Source: Arthrobacter sp. Soil763
Lineage (GTDB): Bacteria; Actinomycetota; Actinomycetes; Actinomycetales; Micrococcaceae
Reading direction: 5' to 3'
DNA: 64,000 bases
Assembly (NCBI RefSeq): GCF_001428365.1
Contig: NZ_LMSH01000003.1
Coordinates: 514,477-578,476, forward strand
Shown here: one piece after another, positions 8,516-18,410 of the stretch
How the letters are laid out: the number at the start of each line of letters is the position of its first letter
How positions within the stretch are numbered: position 1 is the first letter of the stretch
Notes under the pieces: model-generated
What the model was told of the DNA's origin: nothing
Databases searched by the model: none
What the model saw: only the letters and a program-made list of their open reading frames with translations
Translations under genes and position numbers: made by a program

Positions 8516-10159
8516 ATGACCACTCTCAGCTACGACGCCACGGGCGCCGCCCGCCAGGCCCACGAACAGCACCTGCCCGCACTCCTGGAGGACCGGGTCG
8601 CCACCCGGATCTTCGCCAAGGACGCCACCCTGTGGGGTCCCGACGCCGAGGGCGAATCCGCGGCGCGGCTCGGCTGGGTGGAAGCAGCCACCGTGTCCCA
8701 GCCGCTGGTCGCAGACATCCTCTCGCTCCGTGACGCCCTCCGCGCCGAGGGTGTCACCCGGATCGTGCTGTGCGGCATGGGCGGTTCCTCGCTGGCCCCC
8801 GAGGTCATCGCCGGAACCGCCGGCGTCGAGCTGACGGTCCTCGACAGCACCGACCCGGAACAGGTCGCCGGCGCCCTCGCCGACCGGCTGGCAGAGACGG
8901 CGATCGTGGTGTCCTCGAAGTCCGGATCCACCCTGGAGACCGACTCGCAGCGGCGCGTGTTCGAGCACGCGTTCTCCGAGGCCGGTCTCGACGCCAAGAG
9001 CCGGATCATCATCGTCACCGACCCCGGGTCACCGCTCGATGCCGCCGCACGCGAGGCGGGGTACCGGGCCGTGTTCAACGCCGACCCCAACGTCGGCGGG
9101 CGCTACTCGGCGCTGACCGCGTTCGGCCTGGTGCCGTGCGGGCTGGCCGGCGTCGACATCCAGGCCTTCCTGGACGAGGCCGAAGAGGCCGCCGAGATCC
9201 TCAATGACGACAGCGAGGACAACATCGGCCTCGCCCTCGGCGCGGCCCTGGGCGGCACCAACCCGCTGCGGAACAAGATCGTGATCGCCGAGGACGGCTC
9301 CGGGTTCGCCGGGTTCGCGGACTGGGCCGAACAGCTGATCGCCGAATCCACCGGCAAACTGGGCACGGGCGTGCTGCCCGTGGTCGCCGGCGTCAACGCC
9401 CCGGAGGTCAGCTCCGGGGCCGACGACGTGCTCGTCGTCCGCCTCGTGGCGGCCGACGCCGACGTCGAGCTCGGCGCCAACGAAGCGGCCATCGCCGGCG
9501 GCCTCGCCGCGCAGATGATGGCCTGGGAGTTCGCCACCGCCGTCGCCGGCCGGCTGCTCGGCATCAACCCGTTCGACCAGCCCGACGTCGAAGCGGCCAA
9601 GGTCGCCGCCCGCGGCCTGCTGGACGCCCAGCCGGAACCGACGCCCGCCAACTTTACCGACGGCGCCATTGAGGTCCGCGGCGGCGACTGGCTGGGCGGC
9701 GCGTCCACCGCAGCCGACGCCGTCAGCGCACTGCTCGGCCAGCTCGGCACGGACGGCTACCTCAGCGTCCAGGCCTACTTCGACCGGCTCAACTACGCCC
9801 CGCTGGAGGGCATCCGCGACGAGCTGGCCGCCCTCAGCGGCCGTCCGGTGACCTTCGGCTGGGGCCCGCGCTTCCTGCACTCCACCGGGCAGTTCCACAA
9901 GGGCGGCCCGGCCATCGGGGTGTTCCTGCAGGTCACCGCGGCGTCCGCCACCGACCTTGGCATCCCCGGCCGTCCGTTCACCTTCGGCGAGCTGATCTCC
10001 GCGCAGGCCGCCGGCGACGCGCAGGTACTCGGCGACCACGGCCGCCCCGTGCTGCGGCTCCACCTGACGGACCGGGCCGCCGGCGTCAGCCAGCTGCAGC
10101 AGCTCGTCTCCACGCTGGCCGGCACTGCCGCCCGGCCGGCAACCTCTACCGAAAGCTAA
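8516..10159 (+). CDS. pgi: Glucose-6-phosphate isomerase
   Basis: Interconverts glucose 6-phosphate and fructose 6-phosphate, linking glycolysis to the pentose phosphate operon. The product has 547 residues. The SIS-type sugar-phosphate site appears as GMGGSSLAPE (87-96) and SSKSGSTLET (133-142); the C-terminal part includes LHSTGQFHKGG, typical of the family. This is the divergent form found within actinobacterial pentose-phosphate clusters, and its placement between tal and zwf supports the role. A separate classical pgi could exist elsewhere. The start ATG 8516 follows the tal stop by 7 bp. Confidence 0.88.
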   Translation: MTTLSYDATGAARQAHEQHLPALLEDRVATRIFAKDATLWGPDAEGESAARLGWVEAATVSQPLVADILSLRDALRAEGVTRIVLCGMGGSSLAPEVIAGTAGVELTVLDSTDPEQVAGALADRLAETAIVVSSKSGSTLETDSQRRVFEHAFSEAGLDAKSRIIIVTDPGSPLDAAAREAGYRAVFNADPNVGGRYSALTAFGLVPCGLAGVDIQAFLDEAEEAAEILNDDSEDNIGLALGAALGGTNPLRNKIVIAEDGSGFAGFADWAEQLIAESTGKLGTGVLPVVAGVNAPEVSSGADDVLVVRLVAADADVELGANEAAIAGGLAAQMMAWEFATAVAGRLLGINPFDQPDVEAAKVAARGLLDAQPEPTPANFTDGAIEVRGGDWLGGASTAADAVSALLGQLGTDGYLSVQAYFDRLNYAPLEGIRDELAALSGRPVTFGWGPRFLHSTGQFHKGGPAIGVFLQVTAASATDLGIPGRPFTFGELISAQAAGDAQVLGDHGRPVLRLHLTDRAAGVSQLQQLVSTLAGTAARPATSTES

Positions 10160-10174
10160 GGCACCACCACCACC

Positions 10175-11737
10175 ATGCCATTTTCGCAAAACGGCGCCCG
10201 TCCGACGGCGGGCCGTGGGCGCAATCCGCTCCGCGACCCGCGGGACCGGCGGCTCAACCGCATCGCCGGCCCGTCCTCCCTTGTCCTCTTCGGCGTCACC
10301 GGCGACCTTGCCCGGAAGAAGCTCATGCCGGCCGTCTACGACCTGGCCAACCGCGGGCTCCTGCCGCCGAGCTTCGCCCTGGTCGGGTTCGCCCGGCGCC
10401 AGTGGGAGAACGAGGACTTCGCCGCCGAGGTGAAGGAAGCGGTCAAGAACTACGCCCGCACCCCCTTCGACGAAACGGTCTGGGAGCAGCTCTCCGAAGG
10501 AATCCGCTTCGTCCAGGGCGAATTTGACGACGACGACGCGTTCGAGCGGCTCAGCGACACGATCGACGAGCTCGATGAACAGCGCGGGACCCGGGGAAAC
10601 CACGCCTTCTATCTGTCAATCCCGCCGAAGGCGTTCGAACTGGTCTGCCGGCAGCTCTCCAAGCACGGGCTGGCCCAGGCGGAGGGCGACAAGTGGCGCC
10701 GCGTCGTGATCGAGAAGCCCTTCGGGCACGACCTCGAGTCCGCGCGGCAGCTCAACGACATCGTCGAATCGGTTTTCCCGCCGGACGCAGTGTTCCGGAT
10801 CGACCACTACCTGGGCAAGGAAACGGTCCAGAACATCCTGGCACTGCGCTTTGCCAACCAGCTGTTCGAGCCGCTGTGGAACGCCAACTACGTCGACCAC
10901 GTCCAGATCACCATGGCCGAGGACATCGGCACGGGCGGCCGGGCCGGCTATTACGACGGCGTGGGCGCGGCCCGCGATGTCATCCAGAACCACCTGCTGC
11001 AGCTGCTGGCCCTGACCGCCATGGAGGAACCGATCTCCTTCAACGCGGACGACCTCCGGGCCGAGAAGGAGAAGGTCCTGGCCGCCGTCCGGCTGCCGGA
11101 GGACCTCTCGACCCATTCGGCGCGCGGACAGTTCACCGGCGGCTGGCAGGGCGGCGAGGAAGTCGTGGGCTACCTCGAGGAGGAAGGCATCCCAGCCGAC
11201 TCCACCACCGAGACGTTCGCCGCGATCCGGGTGGACATCAACACCCGCCGCTGGAGCGGTGTGCCGTTCTACCTGCGGGCCGGCAAGCGCCTGGGCCGCC
11301 GGGTGACCGAGATCGCCGTCGTCTTCAAGCGGGCGCCCAACCTGCTGTTCCGCGACCACGGCGAGGACGACTTCGGCCAGAACGCCGTGGTAATCCGGGT
11401 GCAGCCGGACGAGGGCGCCACGATCCGCTTCGGCTCCAAGGTTCCCGGCACGCAAATGGAAGTCCGTGACGTGACGATGGACTTCGGCTACGGGCACTCC
11501 TTCACCGAGTCCAGCCCGGAGGCCTACGAACGGCTCATCCTCGACGTCCTGCTGGGCGAACCGCCGCTCTTCCCGCGGCACCAGGAGGTGGAGCTGTCGT
11601 GGAAGATCCTCGATCCGTTTGAGGAGTACTGGGCCAGCCTGGACGAGCAGCCGGAACCCTACGCCCCCGGCAGCTGGGGTCCGCCGTCCTCGGCCGAACT
11701 GCTCGCCCGCGACGGACGCACCTGGAGAAGGCCATGA
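10175..11737 (+). CDS. zwf: Glucose-6-phosphate 1-dehydrogenase
   Basis: Catalyses the first step of the oxidative pentose phosphate pathway, making 6-phosphogluconolactone and NADPH. The 520-residue product has the dinucleotide motif GVTGDLARKK (40-49), EKPFG (180-184) and the active-site signature RIDHYLGKE (208-216). A basic N-terminal extension of about 30 residues precedes the Rossmann fold. The ribosome-binding site is poor: a CACCACCACC run precedes the ATG, so translation may rely on coupling to pgi. Its end overlaps opcA by ATGA. In actinobacteria the downstream OpcA assists G6PDH activity. Confidence 0.95.
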   Translation: MPFSQNGARPTAGRGRNPLRDPRDRRLNRIAGPSSLVLFGVTGDLARKKLMPAVYDLANRGLLPPSFALVGFARRQWENEDFAAEVKEAVKNYARTPFDETVWEQLSEGIRFVQGEFDDDDAFERLSDTIDELDEQRGTRGNHAFYLSIPPKAFELVCRQLSKHGLAQAEGDKWRRVVIEKPFGHDLESARQLNDIVESVFPPDAVFRIDHYLGKETVQNILALRFANQLFEPLWNANYVDHVQITMAEDIGTGGRAGYYDGVGAARDVIQNHLLQLLALTAMEEPISFNADDLRAEKEKVLAAVRLPEDLSTHSARGQFTGGWQGGEEVVGYLEEEGIPADSTTETFAAIRVDINTRRWSGVPFYLRAGKRLGRRVTEIAVVFKRAPNLLFRDHGEDDFGQNAVVIRVQPDEGATIRFGSKVPGTQMEVRDVTMDFGYGHSFTESSPEAYERLILDVLLGEPPLFPRHQEVELSWKILDPFEEYWASLDEQPEPYAPGSWGPPSSAELLARDGRTWRRP

Positions 11738-12675
11738 TCGTAGATCTCCCCGACACAACGACCTCCAAGATTTCCAAGAAGATCATGGCGCTGCGCGAAG
11801 CGGGCGGCGTGATCGCCCTGGGCCGCGTGCTGACCCTGGTCGTGGTGACCAAGTCCGGTCTGGAAGAGGAGGCCATCGAGGCCGCCAACGAGGCCAGCCG
11901 CGAGCACCCCTGCCGAATCATCGTCCTTGCCGACGCCGGCGCCTCGGCGCCGACCCGGCTGGATGCCCAGATCCGGGTGGGCGGCGACGCCGGTGCCTCC
12001 GAAGTCATCCTGCTCCGCGGCTACGGCGAGCTCGCCGAGGAGAGTGAATCCCTGGTGGCCGCGCTGCTGCTGCCGGACGCGCCGATCGTGGCGTGGTGGC
12101 CGCACGGCGCGCCGCGCAACGCCTGCGAAACCTCGATCGGCAAGATCGCGCACCGGCGCATCACGGACGCCGCGAACGAGGCCGATCCGCTCGCGTCGCT
12201 GGACAACCTCCGCAGCACCTACAAGGCCGGCGACACCGACCTGGCCTGGACCCGCCTGACGAACTGGCGGATCCAACTCGCCGCCGTGCTCGACCAGGTG
12301 GACTCCTCGCCGGTGACCGCGGTCGCCGTCGAAGGCGCCTCCGACTCCCCCAGCACGATGCTGCTGGCCGCATGGCTGACCCTGGCGCTGGACGCCCCGG
12401 TCACCATCGTCGCGGACCCGGCCGGCACCGGCATCCGCCGGGTGCGGCTGACCCGCACCGGCGGTGACATCCAGCTGTACCGGCCCGGCCTCACGGTCGC
12501 CGAACTGACCCAGCCGGGCCAGCCCGCGCAGCGGATCTCCCTTCCGCGCCGCAGCCTCAAGGACTGCCTGGCCGAGGAGCTCCGGCGGCTGGACCCGGAT
12601 GAAGTCTTCGGTGAAGTGATTACTATGGGACTGCCCCGTACCAACCTAAGGAGTGTCCGTCCCAGTGAGCGCTGA
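11734..12675 (+). CDS. opcA: Glucose-6-phosphate dehydrogenase assembly protein OpcA
   Basis: OpcA is an accessory and allosteric partner of Zwf, first described in cyanobacteria and conserved next to zwf in actinobacteria. The 313-residue sequence opens MIVDLPDTTTSKISKKI and contains family blocks such as WWPHGAPRNA, DLAWTRLTNWR and LPRRSLKDCLAEELRRLDPDE. The gene overlaps zwf at its start (ATGA) and pgl at its end, so the three are probably translated together. No catalytic motif is expected or seen. Confidence 0.93.
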   Translation: MIVDLPDTTTSKISKKIMALREAGGVIALGRVLTLVVVTKSGLEEEAIEAANEASREHPCRIIVLADAGASAPTRLDAQIRVGGDAGASEVILLRGYGELAEESESLVAALLLPDAPIVAWWPHGAPRNACETSIGKIAHRRITDAANEADPLASLDNLRSTYKAGDTDLAWTRLTNWRIQLAAVLDQVDSSPVTAVAVEGASDSPSTMLLAAWLTLALDAPVTIVADPAGTGIRRVRLTRTGGDIQLYRPGLTVAELTQPGQPAQRISLPRRSLKDCLAEELRRLDPDEVFGEVITMGLPRTNLRSVRPSER

Positions 12676-13483
12676 GCCCAGAGTAAGCATCCATCCTGAC
12701 TCCACGGTCCTGATGGCCGCGATCGCGGCACGCCTGATCACCAAGCTCGTGGACATCCAGGACCGGCACGGCGAGGCCACGGTTGTGCTGACCGGCGGCT
12801 CGATGGGCATCGGATCGCTCAAAGCGGTCGCCCAGTCCCCCGCTGCCCCGGCGGTGGACTGGTCCAAGGTGAACTTCTGGTGGGGGGATGAACGCTTCGT
12901 CGCCGGCGACGACGCGGACCGCAACGCCCGCCAGGCGCACGAGGCACTGCTCTCGCACATCGAGGTCGACCCGGCCCGCGTACACGTCCCGGGGTCCACG
13001 GATGACTTCGACACCCCGGAGGAAGCGGCGGCGGACTACGCCCGCCGCCTGGCCGAGGCCGCCGCGGCGGAGCACGCCGCCGACATGTCCGACGACCGCC
13101 CGGAACAGCCGGGCCGGCTGCCCCGGCTGGACATTGTGCTCCTCGGCGTCGGACCCGACGCGCACGTGGCCTCGCTCTTCCCCGAGCAGGCAGGCATCCG
13201 CGAGAAGGACCTCACGGTCGTCGGGGTCAGGAATTCCCCCAAGCCGCCGCCGGCACGGCTGTCCCTGACGCTGCCGACGATCAACACCGCCAGCGAGGTC
13301 TGGATGGTGGTGGCCGGCGACGACAAGGCCGGAGCCGTGGGCCTGGCCCTCGCCGGGGCTAACCCTGTGCAGGTGCCGGCCGCGGGGCCCCGGGGGCGGA
13401 ACCGGACGCTGTGGCTGATCGACGAGGACGCGGCCTCACGCGTCCCCGAGCAGCTCGTTCGGAAGGGCCCGGCGGGCGCGTAG
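12665..13483 (+). CDS. pgl: 6-phosphogluconolactonase
   Basis: Hydrolyses 6-phosphogluconolactone to 6-phosphogluconate, completing the oxidative step begun by Zwf. The 272-residue NagB/DevB-fold protein has VVLTGGSMG (40-48), FWWGDERFV (71-79) and LGVGPDAHVASLFP. The open frame permits a GTG at 12653, but AAGGAG at 12648-12653 overlaps that codon and cannot serve it. The same sequence is correctly placed, 11 nt away, for GTG 12665, which is chosen. The start overlaps opcA by 11 bp. The 3' end overlaps the convergent rbpA coding sequence by 48 bp. Confidence 0.93.
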   Translation: MSAEPRVSIHPDSTVLMAAIAARLITKLVDIQDRHGEATVVLTGGSMGIGSLKAVAQSPAAPAVDWSKVNFWWGDERFVAGDDADRNARQAHEALLSHIEVDPARVHVPGSTDDFDTPEEAAADYARRLAEAAAAEHAADMSDDRPEQPGRLPRLDIVLLGVGPDAHVASLFPEQAGIREKDLTVVGVRNSPKPPPARLSLTLPTINTASEVWMVVAGDDKAGAVGLALAGANPVQVPAAGPRGRNRTLWLIDEDAASRVPEQLVRKGPAGA

Positions 13484-13831
13484 CTTTTCCAGCGCTCCGG
13501 CCAGCACGTCTTCGGCGTCCTGGCTGGAGCGCCGCTCTTTAACGTATTCGAGGTGGCTCTTGTATCCCTCGGCCGGTTCGTCCTCCAGCGCGAACCGGGC
13601 CTCATCACGGGTCGCAGCCCCGCCGCAGCGGCGGCAGTCCCACACCCCCGGGATCTGCTCCTCCGGAAGCTTGGCGAACACGAGGACGGTCTGGTGCCCC
13701 TTGGCACACTGGTAGGTGACCGAGACCCTGGGCTGGCCCACGCCCCTCCCGTCGAGCGGCTCGTGGCGGGCCGGTGCCCCGGCGATGGCTCCAACACGGA
13801 TGCCCCTGAATCCGGAAGCAGAATGCAGCAT
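13436..13831 (-). CDS. rbpA: RNA polymerase-binding protein RbpA
   Basis: RbpA binds the primary sigma factor and RNA polymerase, stabilises the open promoter complex in actinobacteria, and affects rifampicin tolerance. The 131-residue sequence has the flexible N-terminus MLHSASGFRGIRVG, a central fold with zinc-type ligands Cys42, His46, Cys66 and Cys69 (YQCAKGHQT ... WDCRRCG), a basic segment and a helical sigma-interaction region (ERRSSQDAEDVLAGALEKLR). The ATG at 13831 has GGAG 6 nt upstream. An open frame continues to a TTG at 13915 but does not resemble RbpA. The ribosome-binding site and start codon sit inside a long leader stem-loop (13826-13903). The 3' end is antisense to the end of pgl. 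Confidence 0.95.
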   Translation of the reverse strand: MLHSASGFRGIRVGAIAGAPARHEPLDGRGVGQPRVSVTYQCAKGHQTVLVFAKLPEEQIPGVWDCRRCGGAATRDEARFALEDEPAEGYKSHLEYVKERRSSQDAEDVLAGALEKLRARRALPNELLGDA

Positions 13832-13903
13832 CGGGAACTCCTGGCTACTGTCGGTGGTGTGCTTCTTGCCAGCGACAGCGTACGCCGGGAGTTCCCGATG
13901 CCG
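13826..13903 (-). promoter_or_regulatory. Leader stem-loop sequestering the rbpA ribosome-binding site and start codon
   Basis: The arms CATCGGGAACTCC and GGAGTTCCCGATG (transcript sense; 13888-13900 and 13829-13841) are a perfect 13-bp inverted repeat. It can be extended by a G-C, a G-U and a C-G pair to 16 bp. The 3' arm contains both GGAG and the ATG of rbpA. The 46-nt loop has its own 7-bp stem, with GCUGUCG (13873-13879) pairing with CGACAGU (13847-13853). The fold should block initiation unless it is opened. This is directly visible; the regulatory role is inferred. Confidence 0.75.
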
Positions 13904-13955
13904 GGAGGGCCGCAAGGCCCATATGAAGTTGTCTGCGCCGGTCCGGCGCGTCGGC

Positions 13956-14213
13956 CTAGGAGTCGGCGCCGGTGCTGAAGCGCATCAGCAGGCCCAGGGC
14001 GATGATCACGACGCCCCAGGTGACGCCCAGGATCACGGTGAATCGGTTCAGGTTCCGTTCGGCCACGCCCGAGGAGCTCAGCCCGGAACTCATGCCGCCG
14101 CCGAACATGTCGGATACGCCGCCGCCGCGCCCCTTGTGGAGCAGGATGAGCAAGGTCAGCAGGAGGCTGGTGATGCCCAGCAGCACCTGCAGGATGACAT
14201 GAAGAACGTCCAC
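13956..14213 (-). CDS. secG: Preprotein translocase subunit SecG
   Basis: A small membrane subunit of the SecYEG channel that assists protein export. The 85 residues have two hydrophobic segments (about 3-25 and 57-77) joined by a Gly/Ser-rich loop containing the family motif HKGRGGGVSDMFGGG. The start is GTG 14213, with AAAGG a few nt upstream. The gene follows tpiA by 48 bp at the end of the gap-pgk-tpiA operon, the usual place in actinobacteria. Confidence 0.93.
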   Translation of the reverse strand: MDVLHVILQVLLGITSLLLTLLILLHKGRGGGVSDMFGGGMSSGLSSSGVAERNLNRFTVILGVTWGVVIIALGLLMRFSTGADS

Positions 14214-14261
14214 GACGGCCTTTCGAAAGAGGGGAATACGGGGGCCACAGCTGTGTCCGGA

Positions 14262-15077
14262 CTAGTCCGCCAGCAGGTGGCTCTCGAACCTGACAATATT
14301 AGCAAACTCGGCCGCGTCCAGGCTGGCACCGCCGACGAGGAGTCCGTCCACGTCGCGTTCCTTGAGGATTGAGGCGGCGTTGTTGGCCTTGACCGAGCCG
14401 CCGTAAAGCAGCCGCGTCTTGGCCGCGACCGGGGCGTCGAAGAGGGTGGACAGCTCGGCGCGGATCGCTGCGCACATCTCCTGGGCATCCTCCGGCCCGG
14501 CGACTTCGCCGGTGCCGATCGCCCAGACCGGCTCGTAGGCGACGACGAGCTCGGCCGCCTGCTCGCCGGTAAGGCCTTCGACGCCGGCGCGGAGCTGGGT
14601 CAGGGTGTGCTCGACGTGGGTGCCGGCCTGGCGGACCTCGAGGCCTTCGCCGACGCACAGCACCGGGGTGATCCCGTGGCGGAAGGCGGCCTTGGTCTTG
14701 GCGTTCAGCACGTCGTCGGATTCGTGGTGGATCGTGCGGCGTTCGCTGTGGCCGACGAGGACGTAGCGGCAGCCGAGCTTGGCCAGGAACTGGCCGGAGA
14801 TGTCGCCGGTGTAGGCGCCGGAGTCGAACTGTGACAGGTCCTGCCCGCCGTAGGCGACCTGGAGCTCGTCGCCCTGGACGAGGGTCTGCACGCCGCGGAG
14901 GTCGGTGAACGGCGGGAAGACCGCGACCTCCACCCGGCTGTAGTCGTGCTTGGCGTCGGACAGTGTCCAGGCCAGCTTCTGCAGCAGGGTGATACCCTGG
15001 ACGTGGTCCATGTTCATCTTCCAGTTGCCCGCGATAAAGGGCTTCCGGTCGAACTTGCCGTTGGTTGAGGTTGTCAC
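14262..15077 (-). CDS. tpiA: Triosephosphate isomerase
   Basis: Interconverts dihydroxyacetone phosphate and glyceraldehyde 3-phosphate in glycolysis and gluconeogenesis. The 271-residue TIM barrel has Asn18 and Lys20 in AGNWKMN, the catalytic His110 in LVGHSERR and the catalytic base Glu182 in [11 protein letters not shown]. The GTG at 15077 is preceded by GGAG with 6-nt spacing. It is the third gene of the gap-pgk-tpiA-secG string. A strong stem-loop separates it from pgk, so its expression may differ from that of the genes upstream. Confidence 0.96.
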   Translation of the reverse strand: MTTSTNGKFDRKPFIAGNWKMNMDHVQGITLLQKLAWTLSDAKHDYSRVEVAVFPPFTDLRGVQTLVQGDELQVAYGGQDLSQFDSGAYTGDISGQFLAKLGCRYVLVGHSERRTIHHESDDVLNAKTKAAFRHGITPVLCVGEGLEVRQAGTHVEHTLTQLRAGVEGLTGEQAAELVVAYEPVWAIGTGEVAGPEDAQEMCAAIRAELSTLFDAPVAAKTRLLYGGSVKANNAASILKERDVDGLLVGGASLDAAEFANIVRFESHLLAD

Positions 15078-15107
15078 GTGATCTCCAAAAGAGTCGTTGC
15101 GGTGAAG

Positions 15108-15145
15108 AAGCCGGCACGGTGCCCGCCGGGGCACCGTGCCGGCTT
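15108..15145 (-). terminator. Stem-loop between pgk and tpiA (possible partial terminator)
   Basis: Arms 15108-15123 and 15130-15145 form a perfect 16-bp GC-rich stem with a 6-nt loop just after the pgk stop codon. Downstream in transcript sense it reads CUUCUUCACC, which is not a clean U-tract. It could reduce read-through into tpiA or mark an mRNA processing point. Confidence 0.65.
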
Positions 15146-15151
15146 GAGGTT

Positions 15152-16378
15152 TTAGCGGTCCAGCACGCTCAGGCCCGGCAGGTCCTTGCCCTCCAGGTAT
15201 TCCAGGCTGGCGCCGCCGCCGGTGGAAATGTGTCCGAACTGGTCATCGGCGAAGCCGAGGGTCCGGACTGCAGCCGCGGAGTCGCCGCCGCCGACGACGG
15301 TGAACGCCTCCGTTTCGGTCAGGGCCTGTGCCACGGCACGGGTGCCGGCCGCGAAGGCGGGGAACTCGAAGACGCCCATCGGCCCGTTCCAGAACACCGT
15401 CTTGGCGCCCTTGATCCGGTCCGCGAAGGCGGCAGCCGAGTCCGGGCCGATGTCCAGGCCGATGCCTGCGGCGCCGAAGCTGCTGGACTCGATGGCGTCC
15501 GCGGAGACAGTTTCGTGGGCAGCCTCGGCGCCGAACTTCTCCGCCACGACCACGTCGGTGGGAACCACGAACTCGGTCCCGGCGTCGGCGGCCCGCTTGA
15601 GGTAGTCCTGCACCGCGGGGATCTGGTCCTCTTCGAGCAGGCTGCCGGCGACCTTGTGGCCCGCGGCGGCGAGGAAGGTGAACAGCATGCCGCCGCCGAC
15701 CATGATGGTGTCCGCCTTGCCGATTAGGTTCGCGATGACCGCGAGCTTGTCGGAGACCTTTGAGCCGCCGAGGACGACGACGTAGGGCCGCTGGGTGTCG
15801 TCGGTGAGCTTGCGCAGCACCTCGACCTCGGTGCGGACCAGGTCGCCCTGGTAGGACGGCAGCCGGGTGGCGACGTCGTACACGGACGCGTGCTTACGGT
15901 GCACGGCGCCGAAGGCGTCATCTACGAAGGCCCCGTTGGAGCCGGTGAGGGCCACCAGTTCGTCGGCGAAGGCGCCGCGCTCGGCGTCGTCCTTGGACGT
16001 CTCCCGGGCGTCGAATCGCACGTTCTCGAGGACCAGCGCCTCACCGTCGGCCAGCGCGGCGGCGGCCGCTTTGGCGGACTCCCCCACGGTGTCGTCGGCG
16101 AGGGAGACCTTGAAGGACGCCAGGGATGCCAGCCGGTCCGCGGCGGGCTTCAGCGAGTATTTCGCGTGCGGGGCGCCCTTGGGGCGGCCCAGGTGTGCCG
16201 TGACCAGCACGCGGGCACCGGCGTCCGTGAGCTTCGACAGCACTGGCAGGGAGGCCTTGATGCGGCCGTCGTCAGTGACTGTAGAGCCGTCGAGCGGCAC
16301 GTTCAGGTCGCTTCGAACCAGAACGTACCGCCCGCGGACACCATCAGCGATCAGTTCGTCGAGGGTGTGGAATGTCAT
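15152..16378 (-). CDS. pgk: Phosphoglycerate kinase
   Basis: Makes ATP from 1,3-bisphosphoglycerate in lower glycolysis. The 408-residue product has the substrate-binding [10 protein letters not shown] near the N-terminus, [20 protein letters not shown] and the nucleotide-binding [10 protein letters not shown] near the C-terminus. The ATG at 16378 lies 10 bp after the gap stop. TAGGGT at the gap stop, 7 nt before the ATG, resembles a leaderless -10, so a secondary internal promoter is possible, although co-transcription with gap is more likely. Confidence 0.96.
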   Translation of the reverse strand: MTFHTLDELIADGVRGRYVLVRSDLNVPLDGSTVTDDGRIKASLPVLSKLTDAGARVLVTAHLGRPKGAPHAKYSLKPAADRLASLASFKVSLADDTVGESAKAAAAALADGEALVLENVRFDARETSKDDAERGAFADELVALTGSNGAFVDDAFGAVHRKHASVYDVATRLPSYQGDLVRTEVEVLRKLTDDTQRPYVVVLGGSKVSDKLAVIANLIGKADTIMVGGGMLFTFLAAAGHKVAGSLLEEDQIPAVQDYLKRAADAGTEFVVPTDVVVAEKFGAEAAHETVSADAIESSSFGAAGIGLDIGPDSAAAFADRIKGAKTVFWNGPMGVFEFPAFAAGTRAVAQALTETEAFTVVGGGDSAAAVRTLGFADDQFGHISTGGGASLEYLEGKDLPGLSVLDR

Positions 16379-16388
16379 GAGTCTTACC

Positions 16389-17435
<1,047 letters not shown>

Positions 17436-17464
17436 TTAGTTGAGTAGGCGTTCAAGCCAACTAA
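17436..17464 (-). promoter_or_regulatory. Inverted repeat upstream of gap (candidate operator)
   Basis: TTAGTTG (17436-17442) and CAACTAA (17458-17464) are a perfect 7-bp inverted repeat with a 15-nt spacer, starting 37 bp before the gap start. On the minus strand TTGGCT and TAATCG, spaced 16 nt, overlap the repeat and could be the promoter. A regulator bound there would control the glycolytic operon; none is identified. Confidence 0.4.
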
Positions 17465-17568
17465 CAGATCCCGCACGCCATTGGGCAGAGATGATTACCA
17501 GATCGGAGGGCGACCAGCCACGTTGCTGAAGGCTAACCGCCTTCCGTGATCCATCTTACGTTTAACTG

Positions 17569-17598
17569 GGCCCGCCCCCGCAACTGCGGGGGCGGGCC
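17569..17598 (-). terminator. Hairpin terminator after sodA
   Basis: Arms 17569-17582 and 17585-17598 form a perfect 14-bp GC-rich stem. It lies downstream of sodA on the minus strand and upstream of the gap promoter, insulating the two. The following U-tract is weak. Confidence 0.7.
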
Positions 17599-17666
17599 GT
17601 CCACGATCCGGGCCGAATGGACCGAAATGTGAGCTTTGTTACAGCACTGCGCCGTCCGGGGACGGG

Positions 17667-18290
17667 TCAGAGCGTGATCAGGCCGGTGGCTTTCTGCCGG
17701 GCGGCGTCGAAACGCCGGGCGACGTCGGCCCAGTTCACGATGTTCCAGAAGGCCTTGACGTAGTCGGCCTTGACGTTGACGTAGTCCAGGTAGAAGGCGT
17801 GCTCCCACATGTCCAGCATCAGCAGCGGGGTGGTGCCGAGCGCGACGTTGCCCTGCTGGTCGTAGAGCTGTTCGATGACCAGGTTGCCGCCGATCGGCTC
17901 GTAGGCCAGGAAGCCCCAGCCGGAGCCCTGCAGACCCATGGCCGCGGCGGTGAACTGCGCACGGAAGGCGTCGAACGAGCCGAAGGCGTCATCGATCGCG
18001 GCCGCGAGCTCGCCCTCGGGCTTGTCGCCGCCGTCCGGGGAGAGGTTCTTCCAGAACACGGAGTGGTTGATGTGGCCGCCGGTGTGGAACGCGAGGTCCT
18101 TGGAGAGGCGGTTGATGTTGGCGAAGTCGCCCTTCTCGCGCGCCTCGGCCAGCTGGGCCAGGGCGTTGTTCGCGCCGGTCACATAGGCGGCGTGGTGCTT
18201 GCTGTGGTGCAGCTCCATGATCTTCGCGGAGATGTGCGGCTCCAGCGCCGCGTAGTCGTAGTCCAGTTCTGGCAGTACGTATTCGGTCAC
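17667..18290 (-). CDS. sodA: Superoxide dismutase (Mn type)
   Basis: Cytoplasmic enzyme converting superoxide to oxygen and hydrogen peroxide. The 207-residue product carries the four metal ligands His28 (ELHHSKHH), His76 ([10 protein letters not shown]), Asp160 and His164 ([11 protein letters not shown]). The Gln121 in LQGSGWGFL and the Gly pair in HTGGHIN are typical of the manganese rather than the iron enzyme. GTG 18290 is chosen over the in-frame ATG at 18308 because GGAGG lies 5 nt before it and the mature family starts TEYVLPEL. It appears monocistronic, with a hairpin after its stop. Confidence 0.94.
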   Translation of the reverse strand: MTEYVLPELDYDYAALEPHISAKIMELHHSKHHAAYVTGANNALAQLAEAREKGDFANINRLSKDLAFHTGGHINHSVFWKNLSPDGGDKPEGELAAAIDDAFGSFDAFRAQFTAAAMGLQGSGWGFLAYEPIGGNLVIEQLYDQQGNVALGTTPLLMLDMWEHAFYLDYVNVKADYVKAFWNIVNWADVARRFDAARQKATGLITL

Positions 18291-18410
18291 AAAATCCTCC
18301 AATGTCATGGACTGTCCGTCCGGTTTTGCTACTTCTCGGATTGTGCATCCGGGTGGCTGGCACCCGGAAATCTGTGGCTGCGGGTCCAGGGTGCATAGCT
18401 CCCGGCCCCA

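Noticed and set aside
13829-13915. Longer RbpA with an N-terminal extension from the upstream TTG
   Set aside because: The extension shows no similarity to RbpA. GGAG sits correctly before the ATG at 13831, and the upstream frame coincides with the leader hairpin.
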